Shown here piece after piece: positions 1 to 8,340 of a stretch of DNA of 64,000 nt (position 1 is the stretch's first letter; each line of letters opens with the position of its first letter). The notes under the pieces were generated by a model. It did no database searches. It was given only the letters and a program-made list of their open reading frames with translations, and was not told where the DNA came from. A program made the translations under genes and the position numbers. Source of the DNA: Cohaesibacter haloalkalitolerans (lineage in GTDB: Bacteria; Pseudomonadota; Alphaproteobacteria; Rhizobiales; Cohaesibacteraceae); contig NZ_QNUM01000004.1 of assembly GCF_003574655.1 (NCBI RefSeq), positions 372,001-436,000 of the forward strand, read 5' to 3'.

Positions 1-1
1 G

Positions 2-142
2 GGTGCCGTGTTCCATAGCTGGCCAACCTTCGGCCTTGCACCGGAAGACTGCCCGGCAGAAGACGAATGTCTTTTGCGTCTGGTCACATCCTTTGCCACC
101 ACGAGCGAGGATGTCGACAGCTTTCTTGACTGCATGAAGTAG
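2..142 (+). CDS. ltaE: Low-specificity L-threonine aldolase, C-terminal fragment (cut by window edge)
   Basis: Only the last 46 codons lie in the window; the gene begins upstream. The frame ends with the stretch RLVTSFATTSEDVDSFLDC before a TAG stop. This closely resembles the C-terminal end of PLP-dependent threonine aldolases of fold type I, which cleave L-threonine or L-allo-threonine to glycine and acetaldehyde. The catalytic lysine and PLP-binding region are outside the window, so the call rests on the tail only. A hairpin that reads best as a terminator for the opposite strand follows about 55 bases later. Another aldolase-like fold-type I enzyme cannot be excluded. Confidence 0.6.
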   Translation, partial: GAVFHSWPTFGLAPEDCPAEDECLLRLVTSFATTSEDVDSFLDCMK

Positions 143-195
143 CAAGGCCAGCGGCCACCTTTGCGACGGACCGCGCAGCAGGTACGGATAACAAA

Positions 196-225
196 AAAGC
201 GCTCGACCTTGCGGAAGAGCGCTTT
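196..225 (-). terminator. Rho-independent terminator, best read for the minus strand
   Basis: AAAGCGCTC and GAGCGCTTT form a 9-bp stem around a 12-nt loop. Read on the minus strand it is followed by a run of six T, so it would end transcription coming from the Hsp20 gene about 140 bases away. On the plus strand the T-run is short, so termination of the threonine aldolase transcript would be weaker. A second GC hairpin without a T-run sits nearer the Hsp20 stop (330-350). Confidence 0.6.
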
Positions 226-366
226 CCTGTGAGAGTGACTGCCGGAAGAAGCGGCATCAAACGAGCTTCCCCCGACACTCGATCTTGGGACGAAGAAGCG
301 TGGGTAGCCTGTTAAAGGCAACCAGTCGCGCCCGGCCGCGAAAGCCGGGCAGCAATGTGTCGGAGA

Positions 367-840
367 TTAATGCGTTGAGCCTTCGATCACGGTTGGATCG
401 TTTTCCTTGCCAGAGGAGCGGATCTCGATCTGGCGCGGTTTCATGGCTTCCGGAATCTCGCGTTTGAGATCGATGTGGAGCAGGCCATGTTCCATGCTTG
501 CCCCTTCAACCAGCATGTAGTCGGCGAGCTGGAACTGACGTTCAAATGCACGGGACGCGATACCGCGGTGCAGATAGTCCTTGTCCTTCTCGGTTTCATC
601 GACAACCTTTTCACCGGTTACCTTCAAAGTGTTCTGTTTCACTTCGATGGTCAGATCCTTTTCGGAGAATCCGGCAACGGCCATCGAGATCCGATAGGAA
701 TTCTCGGCCAGACGTTCAATGTTGTAAGGTGGGTAGCTTGGAGCGCTGCTATCCGGGCCGGTTACGGAATCCAGCATCGAGAAGAGCTTGTCGAAACCGA
801 CGGTAGAGCGATAAAGCGGGGTAAGATCATAGCTACGCAT
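367..840 (-). CDS. ibpA: Small heat shock protein, Hsp20/IbpA family
   Basis: This is a 157-residue ATP-independent holdase of the cytoplasm that binds unfolding proteins and hands them to DnaK/ClpB. The N-terminus (MRSYDLTPLYRSTVGFDKLF) is the IbpA-type arm. An alpha-crystallin domain follows from about residue 35 to 125, including the NSYRISMAVAGFSEKDL and EVKQNTLKVTGEK beta strands. A short charged tail contains an IEI element like the IxI motif that docks into neighbouring subunits. An upstream in-frame start at 978 exists, but the ATG at 840 has a near-perfect AGGAGG ribosome site 7 bases ahead and starts exactly at the family N-terminus. The gene is monocistronic and diverges from the PepSY-like gene. 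Its leader looks heat regulated (see the neighbouring regulatory entry). Confidence 0.93.
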   Translation of the reverse strand: MRSYDLTPLYRSTVGFDKLFSMLDSVTGPDSSAPSYPPYNIERLAENSYRISMAVAGFSEKDLTIEVKQNTLKVTGEKVVDETEKDKDYLHRGIASRAFERQFQLADYMLVEGASMEHGLLHIDLKREIPEAMKPRQIEIRSSGKENDPTVIEGSTH

Positions 841-979
841 GATAAAGTCCTCCTTTGAGCGACAAATGTGCGTTCTTTGCGGTGCCCCTTCCCCCGTTCT
901 GTGGCAGGAAGGGAATGAAGCCGGAGCCATCTGGCCTCCGACACCAATCGATATGGAAATGCGCCCGGAGCATTTCAAG
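841..979 (-). promoter_or_regulatory. Putative RpoH promoter and structured leader (possible ROSE-like thermometer) of the Hsp20 gene
   Basis: On the minus strand, CTTGAAA (plus coordinates 973-979) and CCATAT (951-956) resemble a heat-shock sigma factor -35/-10 pair, which would give a leader of about 100 nt. The leader contains two stem-loops. One is at 922-940 (CGGAGCC with GGCCTCCG, one bulge). The other is a perfect 7-bp stem at 886-913 (CCCTTCC with GGAAGGG). After these comes the Shine-Dalgarno region AAAGGAGGACTTT, in which AAAG and CTTT can pair around GAGGA. Rhizobial hsp genes are known to use ROSE thermometers with several hairpins of which the last masks the ribosome site. The hairpins and motifs are visible; thermosensing is inference. 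Confidence 0.4.
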
Positions 980-1165
980 ACCTTCCTGAAATTTTCTCAA
1001 AAATGGCAGAAATATGCCAATAAGAGCAGGCCGCCACACAATCGCCATGTCCTTGAACTCGACATGAACAGCACCTTCCGAATGGGTTCATATGGCTCTT
1101 GCTAACCTGATTTCACAACAACGATGGCAGAACCAAACCCAACTGGAAAAAGGAAAGGCAAGACC

Positions 1166-1864
1166 ATGAAACTGACAGCAATCGCGCTTCCGCTCCTCGT
1201 CGCATTCACCGTTTGCTCGCCAGCAATTGCGCAGGACAACACCCGATATCCGTATCAATATCTGCGCCATGGCCAGACACTTCCGGCCGAGGCAACCCGC
1301 CCCGGCAAGGCAGCCCCTAAGGCCACGCAGAACAAGGCGGCCCCTCGTCAGGGCATCCGGGAGAAGACCGTAGAAAAGAAAATCGTCGAGCGGAAGGTCA
1401 TCCGGCAGACCGTTATCCAGCAGCCTAGAGGTGAAAAGATCCGGCAGGTTGAGCGCAGGCAGCCGCAGGTGGACAACCGTCAGGACCGGATCACCCGTAC
1501 CATTCGCAAGCACGGTTTCTATGACATCAGGAATTTCGTCAAGAGAGGCGATGTCGCTTCACTGACAGCCCGGAACAAGGATGGCATACTCTTCAATCTG
1601 AAGATCGACAGCCGCTCAGGGCTGATCCTGAAGAGCTGGCGGGTCAAGGAAACGCGCCCAGCGCCACGTCACACGGAAAACGGTTGGCGGCCCGGAAGCC
1701 AGCGCCCCAACGCAAATCAGTGGCGCCCAAACAATAACCGGGATTATCGCTATCCCCGTCAGGGCTACTATGAAAACCAGCGCTCGGGAGACGTTCGCTA
1801 CCACGCCTATTACACCCCATACGGCTATTCTCACCGCGACAGGACGCCGTTCTGGTCCTACTGA
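1166..1864 (+). CDS. Exported basic protein with a PepSY-like C-terminal module
   Basis: The 232-residue product begins with a signal peptide (MKLTAIALPLLVAFTVCSPAIA, predicted cleavage after AIA). A charged linker rich in K, R, Q and V follows (residues 60-120). A short alpha+beta module comes next, reading DIRNFVKRGDVASL then FNLKIDSRSGLILKSWRV, which has the pattern of PepSY-like periplasmic domains (strand, then IDxxTGxIL). The tail is rich in Asn, Arg, Pro and Tyr and looks disordered. The start at 1166 was chosen over 1124 because it begins the signal peptide and has a purine-rich AAAGGAAAGG site just upstream. The function is not known; a periplasmic or cell-surface role is inferred from the signal peptide only. 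Confidence 0.75.
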   Translation: MKLTAIALPLLVAFTVCSPAIAQDNTRYPYQYLRHGQTLPAEATRPGKAAPKATQNKAAPRQGIREKTVEKKIVERKVIRQTVIQQPRGEKIRQVERRQPQVDNRQDRITRTIRKHGFYDIRNFVKRGDVASLTARNKDGILFNLKIDSRSGLILKSWRVKETRPAPRHTENGWRPGSQRPNANQWRPNNNRDYRYPRQGYYENQRSGDVRYHAYYTPYGYSHRDRTPFWSY

Positions 1865-1884
1865 TTAAGCCCGACTTTCCCGTC

Positions 1885-1912
1885 TGATCGACCCCGCCCA
1901 AGGGGTCGATCA
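1885..1912. terminator. 11-bp perfect hairpin after the PepSY-like gene
   Basis: TGATCGACCCC and GGGGTCGATCA form a perfect 11-bp stem with a 6-nt loop, starting 20 bases past the stop codon. There is no T-run on either strand, so it may act as a weak or Rho-assisted terminator or as a 3' stabiliser. Confidence 0.4.
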
Positions 1913-2049
1913 CGCTGCAGAGGCTCCTTCTGTGCGCCACGATCAGGTCCATCAGTGTTAGCCGTGAAAAAACCGCGCCAACCCGATTTTCTCCTCCCAT
2001 CTTGACCACATTTCGCTACACTGCTCGCAAAAGGCTTCCGGGGGCAGAT

Positions 2050-3036
2050 ATGCATCTGAATAATCTTGAAAAATTTCCAGACCTGGCGGACGGTATCTGT
2101 CACGCCATGACGTGCCGGGATAACCGTGAGGTGCGCGTTGCCCGCTGGCCCTCACTCTCGCCCACCCCCAAGGGAACGATCTGTCTGCTTCAGGGCCGCG
2201 CGGAATTCATCGAGAAATATTACGAGGTCATCCGCGAGCTGCGCCAGCGCGGCTTTGCTGTTGCCACCCTTGACTGGCGCGGTCAGGGCATGTCCGACCG
2301 GCTGCTGCCGAACCGCATGAAAGGCCACGTCCGCCGTTTCTCCGACTATGGCCGGGATCTGGATCAATTCATCAAGGAGGTGATCCTGCCGGATTGCCCG
2401 CCGCCGTGCTTTGCCCTTGCCCATTCCATGGGGGGCCTGATCCTGCTCAACAATCTGCCTCGGCTGCGCACCAAGATCGAACGCGCCTTTCTCTGTGCCC
2501 CGCTGGTCGAGATCAACACCAGCAGCCACGGCTTCATGGGGATTTCGCTGCAGCAGGCAGGTATCCGGAAAGCGTCCGGGCTTCTGCGCTATCTGGGGTT
2601 TGGCAATTGGTATGTGCCCGGTGCTCCGCGCACCCCTCTGGACCGGCAGGGCTTCTACACCAACAAGTTGACCTCCGACGGCCCGCGCTATGATCGCAAC
2701 CGGCAGTTCCTGATTGACGCACCCGAACTCGGTATCGGCGGACCAACGATCCTCTGGACCCATGAGATCAGCAAGGCGCTGGATGTGCTGCAATCAAGCG
2801 ACTTCCAGCCGACCATCCACACCCCGACCTTCATTCTGACCGCAGGCAATGACGCGGTTGTCAACTCCCGGGCCGCAGAACTCTTTGCCCTGACCACACG
2901 CGCCACCCATGCCGCCTCGATCACCGGCAGCAAGCATGAAATCATGATGGAACGGGAGATCATCCGCGAGCAGTTCTGGGCCGCCTTCGACAGCTTCATT
3001 CCCGGCACCAGCACCCTCAGACAGCAGAGCGCCTGA
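2050..3036 (+). CDS. pldB: Alpha/beta hydrolase, lysophospholipase L2 / monoacylglycerol lipase type
   Basis: The 328-residue serine hydrolase is predicted to cleave lysophospholipids or monoacylglycerols. The order of motifs is an oxyanion-side strand with LQGRAEFIEKY, a DWRGQGMSDR turn, the nucleophile elbow AHSMGG (a GxSxG variant with Ala in the first position), a lid region, the acid in AGNDAVV, and the catalytic His in SKHEIMME. These match the PldB/YtpA group. No signal peptide is seen, so it is cytoplasmic or membrane-associated from the inside. The frame is open from a TTG at 2002, but the ATG at 2050 has a GGGGG-rich site ahead and is preferred. It is convergent with the histidinol phosphatase gene. 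Confidence 0.82.
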   Translation: MHLNNLEKFPDLADGICHAMTCRDNREVRVARWPSLSPTPKGTICLLQGRAEFIEKYYEVIRELRQRGFAVATLDWRGQGMSDRLLPNRMKGHVRRFSDYGRDLDQFIKEVILPDCPPPCFALAHSMGGLILLNNLPRLRTKIERAFLCAPLVEINTSSHGFMGISLQQAGIRKASGLLRYLGFGNWYVPGAPRTPLDRQGFYTNKLTSDGPRYDRNRQFLIDAPELGIGGPTILWTHEISKALDVLQSSDFQPTIHTPTFILTAGNDAVVNSRAAELFALTTRATHAASITGSKHEIMMEREIIREQFWAAFDSFIPGTSTLRQQSA

Positions 3037-3102
3037 GCTGCGCGATTGCCCGCGCCGGCCATCAACCGATGACCGGGCCAAGGTGGGGACATCTTTGCAG
3101 GA

Positions 3103-3897
3103 TCAGGCCTTGCCAGAGAGCAGCTCCAGCACGGCATCATGCAAGGCGGGATCGCCGGTGGCCACCACCTGTCCGCCGTCAAATGCCGACTTGCCCTGCC
3201 AGTTGGTGACGACGCCGCCAGCCCCTTCGATGACCGGGATCAGCGGCGCGATATCAACCGGCTTGAGACCGGCCTCGATGACCAGATCGACCATGCCGAT
3301 GGCCAGCATGCAGTAGGCATAGCAGTCCACCCCATAACGCGACAGACGCACGGCCTTCTCGACCCGGCGGAAACATTTGAGTTCCTCGGCATCGAAGATA
3401 TCAGGCGCCGTGGTGAACAGTGTTGCATCGCTGATCGCCTTGCAGGCCCGGCTCGATATCGCCTTCTCCCCGTCCGGCCCCTTGTAAAGGCACTGCTTGC
3501 CATCACCAAAGAACCGTTCGCCGGTGAAGGGTTGGCTCATCATCCCAAGAGTTTGCCCGCCGGAATGGCGATAGCCGATCAGGGTTCCCCAGGTTGGCAG
3601 CCCGGAGATGAAGGCGCGCGTGCCATCAATCGGATCAAGCACCCACAAGCCATCGGCATTGAGGTCTTTGGCCTCGAATTCCTCCCCCAGAATGCCATGG
3701 GAGGGGAAATGCTCCTGAATATAGGCCCGCATCTTCAGCTCGGCCTGCTTGTCGGCATCCGTTACCGGATCAAACCCCGTGGCAAGCTTGTTCTCGATCG
3801 CGATGGGCTGGCGAAACAGCGGCAACACGGTTTCCCCTGCCAGATCGGCCAGTTGATGCAGAAAATCGAAATCCGGTGCACGATCAATATTGCTCAT
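3103..3897 (-). CDS. hisN: Histidinol-phosphatase, inositol monophosphatase family
   Basis: The 264-residue Mg-dependent phosphatase belongs to the IMPase fold. LGEEFEA supplies the first metal-binding acidic pair, and WVLDPIDGTRAFISG carries the DPIDGT metal site. The segment FISGLPTWGTLIGYRH is characteristic of alphaproteobacterial HisN, which performs the L-histidinol phosphate to L-histidinol step of histidine synthesis in organisms lacking a HisB phosphatase domain. The C-terminal DCYAYCMLAIGMVDLVIEAG and PLIPVIEGAGGVVTNW strands complete the second metal site. The ATG at 3897 has a GGGAG site 6 bases ahead and is chosen over a GTG 12 bases upstream. A broader inositol-1-phosphatase activity cannot be ruled out. 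Confidence 0.85.
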   Translation of the reverse strand: MSNIDRAPDFDFLHQLADLAGETVLPLFRQPIAIENKLATGFDPVTDADKQAELKMRAYIQEHFPSHGILGEEFEAKDLNADGLWVLDPIDGTRAFISGLPTWGTLIGYRHSGGQTLGMMSQPFTGERFFGDGKQCLYKGPDGEKAISSRACKAISDATLFTTAPDIFDAEELKCFRRVEKAVRLSRYGVDCYAYCMLAIGMVDLVIEAGLKPVDIAPLIPVIEGAGGVVTNWQGKSAFDGGQVVATGDPALHDAVLELLSGKA

Positions 3898-4131
3898 GAA
3901 AACTCCCACCCAAACACTGGCGCCCTGCTGCAGAACCGGAGCCGGATAGCCGCCCCGAACGAGCCAGACGCGGGCCCGCCAAGGGGCCAGAAAACATCAA
4001 AAGACAACGACCCCGCCAATCCATCGGCGAGCCCTGCCAAGACCGTCAACACTCTTACAGAGTCCCGTGATGGTGGGCAATCACAGATCGGGAAAGGAGA
4101 CAGAAAAGCACAGGCCGGAGTAGCTTTTACC

Positions 4132-5352
4132 CTAATTCCGTCCCTTCCAGACGAAATCGTCGACCCGGTATTTGGGCGCGTTGTCCGCATTGTTCAGAGG
4201 ATCGTCTCCACCACCCTCTGCGGAAAAGGACAGCGAAAACACGCTCGGATTGATCAACTCGTCCGATTCCAGAGGCGGCTTACGCAGTGCATAAATGTCC
4301 CTGCGTGCACCCAACCCTTCACGCAGGGCGCTTTCGTCGGCTGAAGCCAGATTCTTGGGCAGCACATCCTCATCCACCGACTGGGACAGGACACGAATGA
4401 CCAGCTTCTCCACATAGAAGGCAAGCTTGCGTCGCCCCTCCTGAGTGAAACGGATGGCATTCTTCAGGCGCAACCGCACATCCTGTCCGTTGAGGTCCGG
4501 ACCACGGAAGGAGAAATTGCCGTCTTCATCGGAGAAGGCGTCCCAGACATCGATGAAATCCTCATCGCGCTCAGTCAGACGGCTGGATACCAGATCGTTG
4601 AGATAGCGCATGTCGGCGGCCAGGTCCTCGCTGCCGACCGGCGGCAACCCCACCCAGAAGACCGGCTTGTCCTGCTTGGCAAAGGCCAAACGGATGCGGT
4701 CGATCTCCCTCTGGTAGGCACGAGCCCACTCATCGGTTCGGAATTCGAGCGCCGACGCGACTTCATTGCCCTCGGCATCCTTGCGCGCGGGGATTTCCCG
4801 GCGATCATTGAGTCCCACCATGACCACGGCAAAGTTGAACGGGTGAGCAGCAAAGAACGCTTCGGCATCGCCCAGCGGATTATTCTTGGCGCGATAGATG
4901 ATCCCGCTGTTGGGCTGGGAATAGATCTCGACCTTGACATCGGGTGCCTTGGAAAAGGCATCCTTCAGCCCCCAGGCGATGTCTTGCGAGAATTCATCGC
5001 CAAACACGGCGATCACCGCCGCATCGGGGTCCTTGGCAACCGTTTTTATGACCGGTGCAGCCGGAGCCTTGGGCGCCGTGGAGGCCGGGGCCTTGGGGGC
5101 CTCTTTCTGCTTCTTGGGCGTGCGCCGCTTGAACAGAAATTCAAAGAACCCCAATGCCACATCATAACGACCATCATCAGGCACCGCACGCGAGGGCGCC
5201 GTCCCGGCTCCAAGAAGGTCGCCCCCCGAAAGAGAAGGCGCAGCAAGGGAAGGACCGGAGAAGAAGGTGCTGAGGGCAAAACAGACGAGCGTCAACAGGC
5301 AGATCAGGCCTCTTGCGCGTCCGCTCGCAGTCTTTCCTCTCACTTCGTCCAT
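4132..5352 (-). CDS. SGNH/GDSL hydrolase-like protein (DUF459) with a degenerate catalytic motif
   Basis: The 406-residue protein has an N-terminal signal or anchor segment (LICLLTLVCFALSTFFSGPSLA), then a Pro/Ala/Lys-rich linker around residues 78-100 ending at the SGNH domain. The expected GDS block is AVFGDEFSQDIAWGL, so the serine nucleophile is replaced by Glu at residue 120. The later GLNDRREI block preserves the Gly and Asn of blocks II-III. Members of this DUF459 group in Rhizobiales often lack the serine and are thought to be envelope proteins involved in polysaccharide acylation or cell-wall work, although that role is unproven. ATG 5352 has GGAG 9 bases upstream. It lies upstream of, and on the same strand as, hisN, separated by about 230 bases. 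Confidence 0.75.
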   Translation of the reverse strand: MDEVRGKTASGRARGLICLLTLVCFALSTFFSGPSLAAPSLSGGDLLGAGTAPSRAVPDDGRYDVALGFFEFLFKRRTPKKQKEAPKAPASTAPKAPAAPVIKTVAKDPDAAVIAVFGDEFSQDIAWGLKDAFSKAPDVKVEIYSQPNSGIIYRAKNNPLGDAEAFFAAHPFNFAVVMVGLNDRREIPARKDAEGNEVASALEFRTDEWARAYQREIDRIRLAFAKQDKPVFWVGLPPVGSEDLAADMRYLNDLVSSRLTERDEDFIDVWDAFSDEDGNFSFRGPDLNGQDVRLRLKNAIRFTQEGRRKLAFYVEKLVIRVLSQSVDEDVLPKNLASADESALREGLGARRDIYALRKPPLESDELINPSVFSLSFSAEGGGDDPLNNADNAPKYRVDDFVWKGRN

Positions 5353-5396
5353 CGTTTCATGCTCCTTGCCTACCCTGCATGCGGGACAGGTTCCTT

Positions 5397-6650
5397 TTAA
5401 CGCGCCTTACGCAAGGCCTCAAGCAAATCCCCACTGGCAAACCCGTCTGGCACCAGCCCGACCTTCTTCTGCCAATGGCGGATGGCCGCCCGCGACCGCG
5501 ACCCCAGTTGCCCGTCAACGCCACCTGTATCATATCCAAGCCGGTTCAGAATAGTCTGCACCTCCTCGCGTTCACTAGTTGTCAGCATCCGGTCGGACCG
5601 CGGCCATTCATGGGCGAAGCCGCCACCGCCCCTGATGCGATCGGCCAGATGCCCGATGGCCAGCGCATAGGAGGTGGCGTTGTTGTAGCGCTTGATGACG
5701 GAAAAATTCTTCAGGACGAGAAAGGCGGGCCCCCTGTAGCCAGCGGGCATGATCAGCTGGGCCTCATCATCCGGACGCGGGAAGGCACGCCCGTGAACGC
5801 GCTTGACGCCCAGTTTCCCCCAGTCGGCCAGCGTCTTGGTGGTGCTTCCGTCCGCAAGCTCGAAGGCGAAACTGCTTGGCAGCGAAACCTCATAGCCCCA
5901 TGTCTTGCCGGTCTCCCAGCCAGCATCCTTGAGAAGATTGGCGCTGGAAGCCAGAGCGTCCGGGACGGAATTCCAGATGTCTCGATGACCATCGCCATCA
6001 AAATCGACGGCCTTGAGCAGGAATGTGGTCGGAATGAACTGGGTATGCCCCATGGCACCCGCCCAGGACCCGACCATCTGCGACGGCGCGATGTCGCCAT
6101 TCTGCAGGATCTTAAGTGCCGCCAGCAGCTGCGTTCGCCCGAAAGACGACCGCTTCGGGTCGGCATAAGCCAGCATCGCCAGCGACTGGATCGTCGGCTT
6201 GATCAGTGCCTTGTTGCTGAAAATGGAGCCATAGGCCGTTTCCATGCCCCAGATCGCCAGCAGAACATGACGGTCGACGCCATAGGCACGCTCCAGCCTT
6301 GCCAACAGCGAGGCGTGTTGGTGCTTCATCTTCTGGCCATTCTTGATGCGGACATCGCTGACAGCGCCATCCATATAGGACCAGATCGGTTTGACGAACT
6401 CGGGCTGATTGGTGGCCCGTTTGATCACAGAGCTGTCGAACTCGACACCGGCAAACGCCGCATTGTAGGTTTTGGAGGAAATCCCCTCTGCCTGGGCAGT
6501 CGGCCAGAAGGACCGGATCCAGTTTTGGAACCCTTGGGCTGTTTGTGCGTTGGACTCAGAAGAAAGGAGTGCAAAAAGCAGAAACGCGGTGGAAATCACC
6601 CCGGCAACCGGGGTTCGCCCAATTGATCTTGTCCATTTTCGTATAGGCAT
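5397..6650 (-). CDS. mltB: Lytic murein transglycosylase, MltB family, with C-terminal peptidoglycan-binding domain
   Basis: The 417-residue periplasmic enzyme cleaves the MurNAc-GlcNAc bond to give 1,6-anhydro-muropeptides. A signal peptide (residues 1-35, ending SNAQ) precedes the SLT fold; the catalytic Glu is E137 in LLAIWGMETAYGS. Supporting family blocks are QMVGSWAGAMGHTQFIPTTF and DGDGHRDIWNSVPDALAS. A PG_binding_1 repeat (ILNRLGYDTGGVDGQLGSRS) fills the last 60 residues. The open frame continues to a TTG at 6677, but the ATG at 6650 begins the signal peptide and has AGGA 8 bases upstream. It is followed after about 45 bases by the DUF459 gene, and both are envelope proteins. It diverges from galU. 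Confidence 0.9.
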   Translation of the reverse strand: MPIRKWTRSIGRTPVAGVISTAFLLFALLSSESNAQTAQGFQNWIRSFWPTAQAEGISSKTYNAAFAGVEFDSSVIKRATNQPEFVKPIWSYMDGAVSDVRIKNGQKMKHQHASLLARLERAYGVDRHVLLAIWGMETAYGSIFSNKALIKPTIQSLAMLAYADPKRSSFGRTQLLAALKILQNGDIAPSQMVGSWAGAMGHTQFIPTTFLLKAVDFDGDGHRDIWNSVPDALASSANLLKDAGWETGKTWGYEVSLPSSFAFELADGSTTKTLADWGKLGVKRVHGRAFPRPDDEAQLIMPAGYRGPAFLVLKNFSVIKRYNNATSYALAIGHLADRIRGGGGFAHEWPRSDRMLTTSEREEVQTILNRLGYDTGGVDGQLGSRSRAAIRHWQKKVGLVPDGFASGDLLEALRKAR

Positions 6651-6956
6651 TAACAAATCCTGAGAGAGAGAATACAACTTTGCAGTGAATCACATTGCCA
6701 CAAGAATATGGCCAAGATAGAGAAAGGTCACCAGTCAAATAAATTTTCCCTGTTTGCATTGAAGCGGCTTTTCTGTTTTGAATAGGCACTCTCTTTTCTT
6801 GAAACGAAGCAATTTTGAATAAGTTAGGGAACAACTGCGTTTTCTTGTGAATAGCGCCATAATGTCCAGAAACATTAATGCAAAGCATTATCCGGGCTGA
6901 TCTAGAATCCCGCCCGCACGTCAAACGCTCAAAGTAACTGATCGGAGCTAAAACAG
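6651..6956. promoter_or_regulatory. AT-rich divergent promoter region between mltB and galU
   Basis: These 306 bases contain no convincing gene. They are clearly more AT-rich than the flanking genes and must hold the two divergent promoters. A short palindrome, TAATGC-AAA-GCATTA at 6876-6890, lies about 65 bases before the galU start and could be an operator or part of the promoter region. Confidence 0.4.
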
Positions 6957-7853
6957 ATGGTAAAGCCAATCCGCAAAGCCGTATTCCCTGTAGCAGGCCT
7001 TGGAACGCGCTTCCTCCCCGCGACCAAAGCGCTACCAAAGGAAATGCTGACGATTGTTGACAGACCAGTCATTCAATATGTCGTTGATGAAGCCAAGGCA
7101 GCGGGTGTCGAGCAGTTCATTTTCGTCACAGGCCGCAACAAGGCGGTTATCGAAGATCACTTCGACGTTCAGGTCGAACTCGAGGACACGCTCAAGCAGC
7201 GTGGCAAATACGATATTCTCAAGAGCCTGCGCAAAGACCTGCCCAAGGCCGGACACACCATGTTTACCCGTCAGCAGCAGCCGTTGGGGCTGGGCCACGC
7301 CGTGCTTTGCGCCAAGGAACTGGTCGGTCGCGAACCCTTCGCGCTTCTGCTGCCGGACATGATCATGAAGTCTCCCAAGGGCTGCCTTGCCCAGATGATG
7401 GATATTTACCACAAGCGGGATGGCAACGTAGTGGCGCTCGAGGAAGTGCCCATGGAGATGACCTTCAAATACGGTGTCATTCAGCCGGGCAGGCAGTATG
7501 AGGACAGCGTCGAGATCAAGGGCATGGTCGAGAAGCCGGAACCGGGCACCGCGCCATCCAACCTCATCCTGTCGGGCCGCTACATCCTGCAGCCGGAAAT
7601 CTTCGACTATCTCACCCATCAGCAGCCCGGCAGTGGCAACGAGATCCAGTTGACCGACGCCATGATCAGCCTGAACAACGACCAGGAGTTCACCGGCATG
7701 ATCTATGAAGGTGAGACCTTCGACTGCGGCTCCAAATCAGGCTTCCTGATGGCCAACGTCGCCTTTGGCATGGAGCGCGACGACATCGCCCCCAACGTGG
7801 CCAGCACCATTCGCGCCATCATCGAAAAATATGATGCCCAACAGGGCCACTAG
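6957..7853 (+). CDS. galU: UTP-glucose-1-phosphate uridylyltransferase
   Basis: The 298-residue cytoplasmic enzyme makes UDP-glucose from UTP and glucose-1-phosphate, feeding lipopolysaccharide, exopolysaccharide and glucan synthesis. The nucleotide-binding start is KAVFPVAGLGTRFLPATKA followed by KEMLTIVDRPVIQYVVDEA. The sugar and metal-binding parts include LLLPDMIMK, GMVEKPEPGTAPSN and GRYILQPEIFDYL. Length and motif order match bacterial GalU. The start has GGAG 11 bases upstream. It is a single gene closed by a strong terminator. Its product is the precursor for the UDP-sugar enzymes encoded at 54.0-56.0 kb in the same window. Confidence 0.96.
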   Translation: MVKPIRKAVFPVAGLGTRFLPATKALPKEMLTIVDRPVIQYVVDEAKAAGVEQFIFVTGRNKAVIEDHFDVQVELEDTLKQRGKYDILKSLRKDLPKAGHTMFTRQQQPLGLGHAVLCAKELVGREPFALLLPDMIMKSPKGCLAQMMDIYHKRDGNVVALEEVPMEMTFKYGVIQPGRQYEDSVEIKGMVEKPEPGTAPSNLILSGRYILQPEIFDYLTHQQPGSGNEIQLTDAMISLNNDQEFTGMIYEGETFDCGSKSGFLMANVAFGMERDDIAPNVASTIRAIIEKYDAQQGH

Positions 7854-7878
7854 GCTTCTGACAATCCCAATAAAGAAG

Positions 7879-7903
7879 AAGCGGGCCGCAAGCCCGCTTT
7901 TTT
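7879..7903 (+). terminator. Rho-independent terminator of galU
   Basis: AAGCGGGC-CGCAA-GCCCGCTT forms an 8-bp stem with a 5-nt loop followed by a T-run, starting 25 bases after the galU stop. Confidence 0.9.
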
Positions 7904-7989
7904 CTTGGTGACCGTTATCCTTGCGTCAATGGCCACAGCTCTGGTTCGCCCGGCAGCGGCCTGTCCGCACAAAGGAATAGCAAACGGGT

Positions 7990-8340
7990 CTATTCGACCA
8001 GCGTGATGATATTGCCTGACGGGTCGATGAGATGCACCAGAGACCCTCCCCAGAACTGGCGTTCCGGTGGCGCAACGAAGGGAACCCCCCGCGCCTTCAG
8101 GGACTGGTACAGCGAGGGCAGGTCATCCACAGCCAGCGACAGCCCCGTGAAACGCCCGATCAGCGAAGCCTGAGGCCCGCGCGCATCTTCTTCCTCGATA
8201 ATGACCAGCATCCCCGGCTCGAACCCGACCGCGCCCTGCTCGAACCGATCCCAAACCATGGGCCATTGCAGCGCGTTCGCATAAAAGTCACGCGCGACGG
8301 CTAGATCTCTGACGAAAATCCGGAATGCGGTTACATGCAT
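7990..8340 (-). CDS. VOC superfamily (glyoxalase/bleomycin-resistance-like) protein
   Basis: The 116-residue product is one vicinal oxygen chelate domain: MHVTAFRIFVRDLAVARDFYANAL (first beta-alpha-beta unit), then GRFTGLSLAVDDLPSLYQSLKARGV and LVHLIDPSGNIITLVE, the typical closing strand. VOC proteins bind a metal and act as lyases, dioxygenases, isomerases or drug-binding proteins, and the substrate cannot be told from sequence. The first candidate metal ligand His2 and the DPSGN ending are present. The open frame continues upstream, but the ATG at 8340 begins the fold. It is convergent with galU. Confidence 0.8.
   Translation of the reverse strand: MHVTAFRIFVRDLAVARDFYANALQWPMVWDRFEQGAVGFEPGMLVIIEEEDARGPQASLIGRFTGLSLAVDDLPSLYQSLKARGVPFVAPPERQFWGGSLVHLIDPSGNIITLVE

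Noticed and set aside
330-350. GC hairpin GCCCGGC/GCCGGGC near the Hsp20 stop as its terminator
   Set aside because: No T-run follows on the minus strand; the hairpin at 196-225 is the better terminator.
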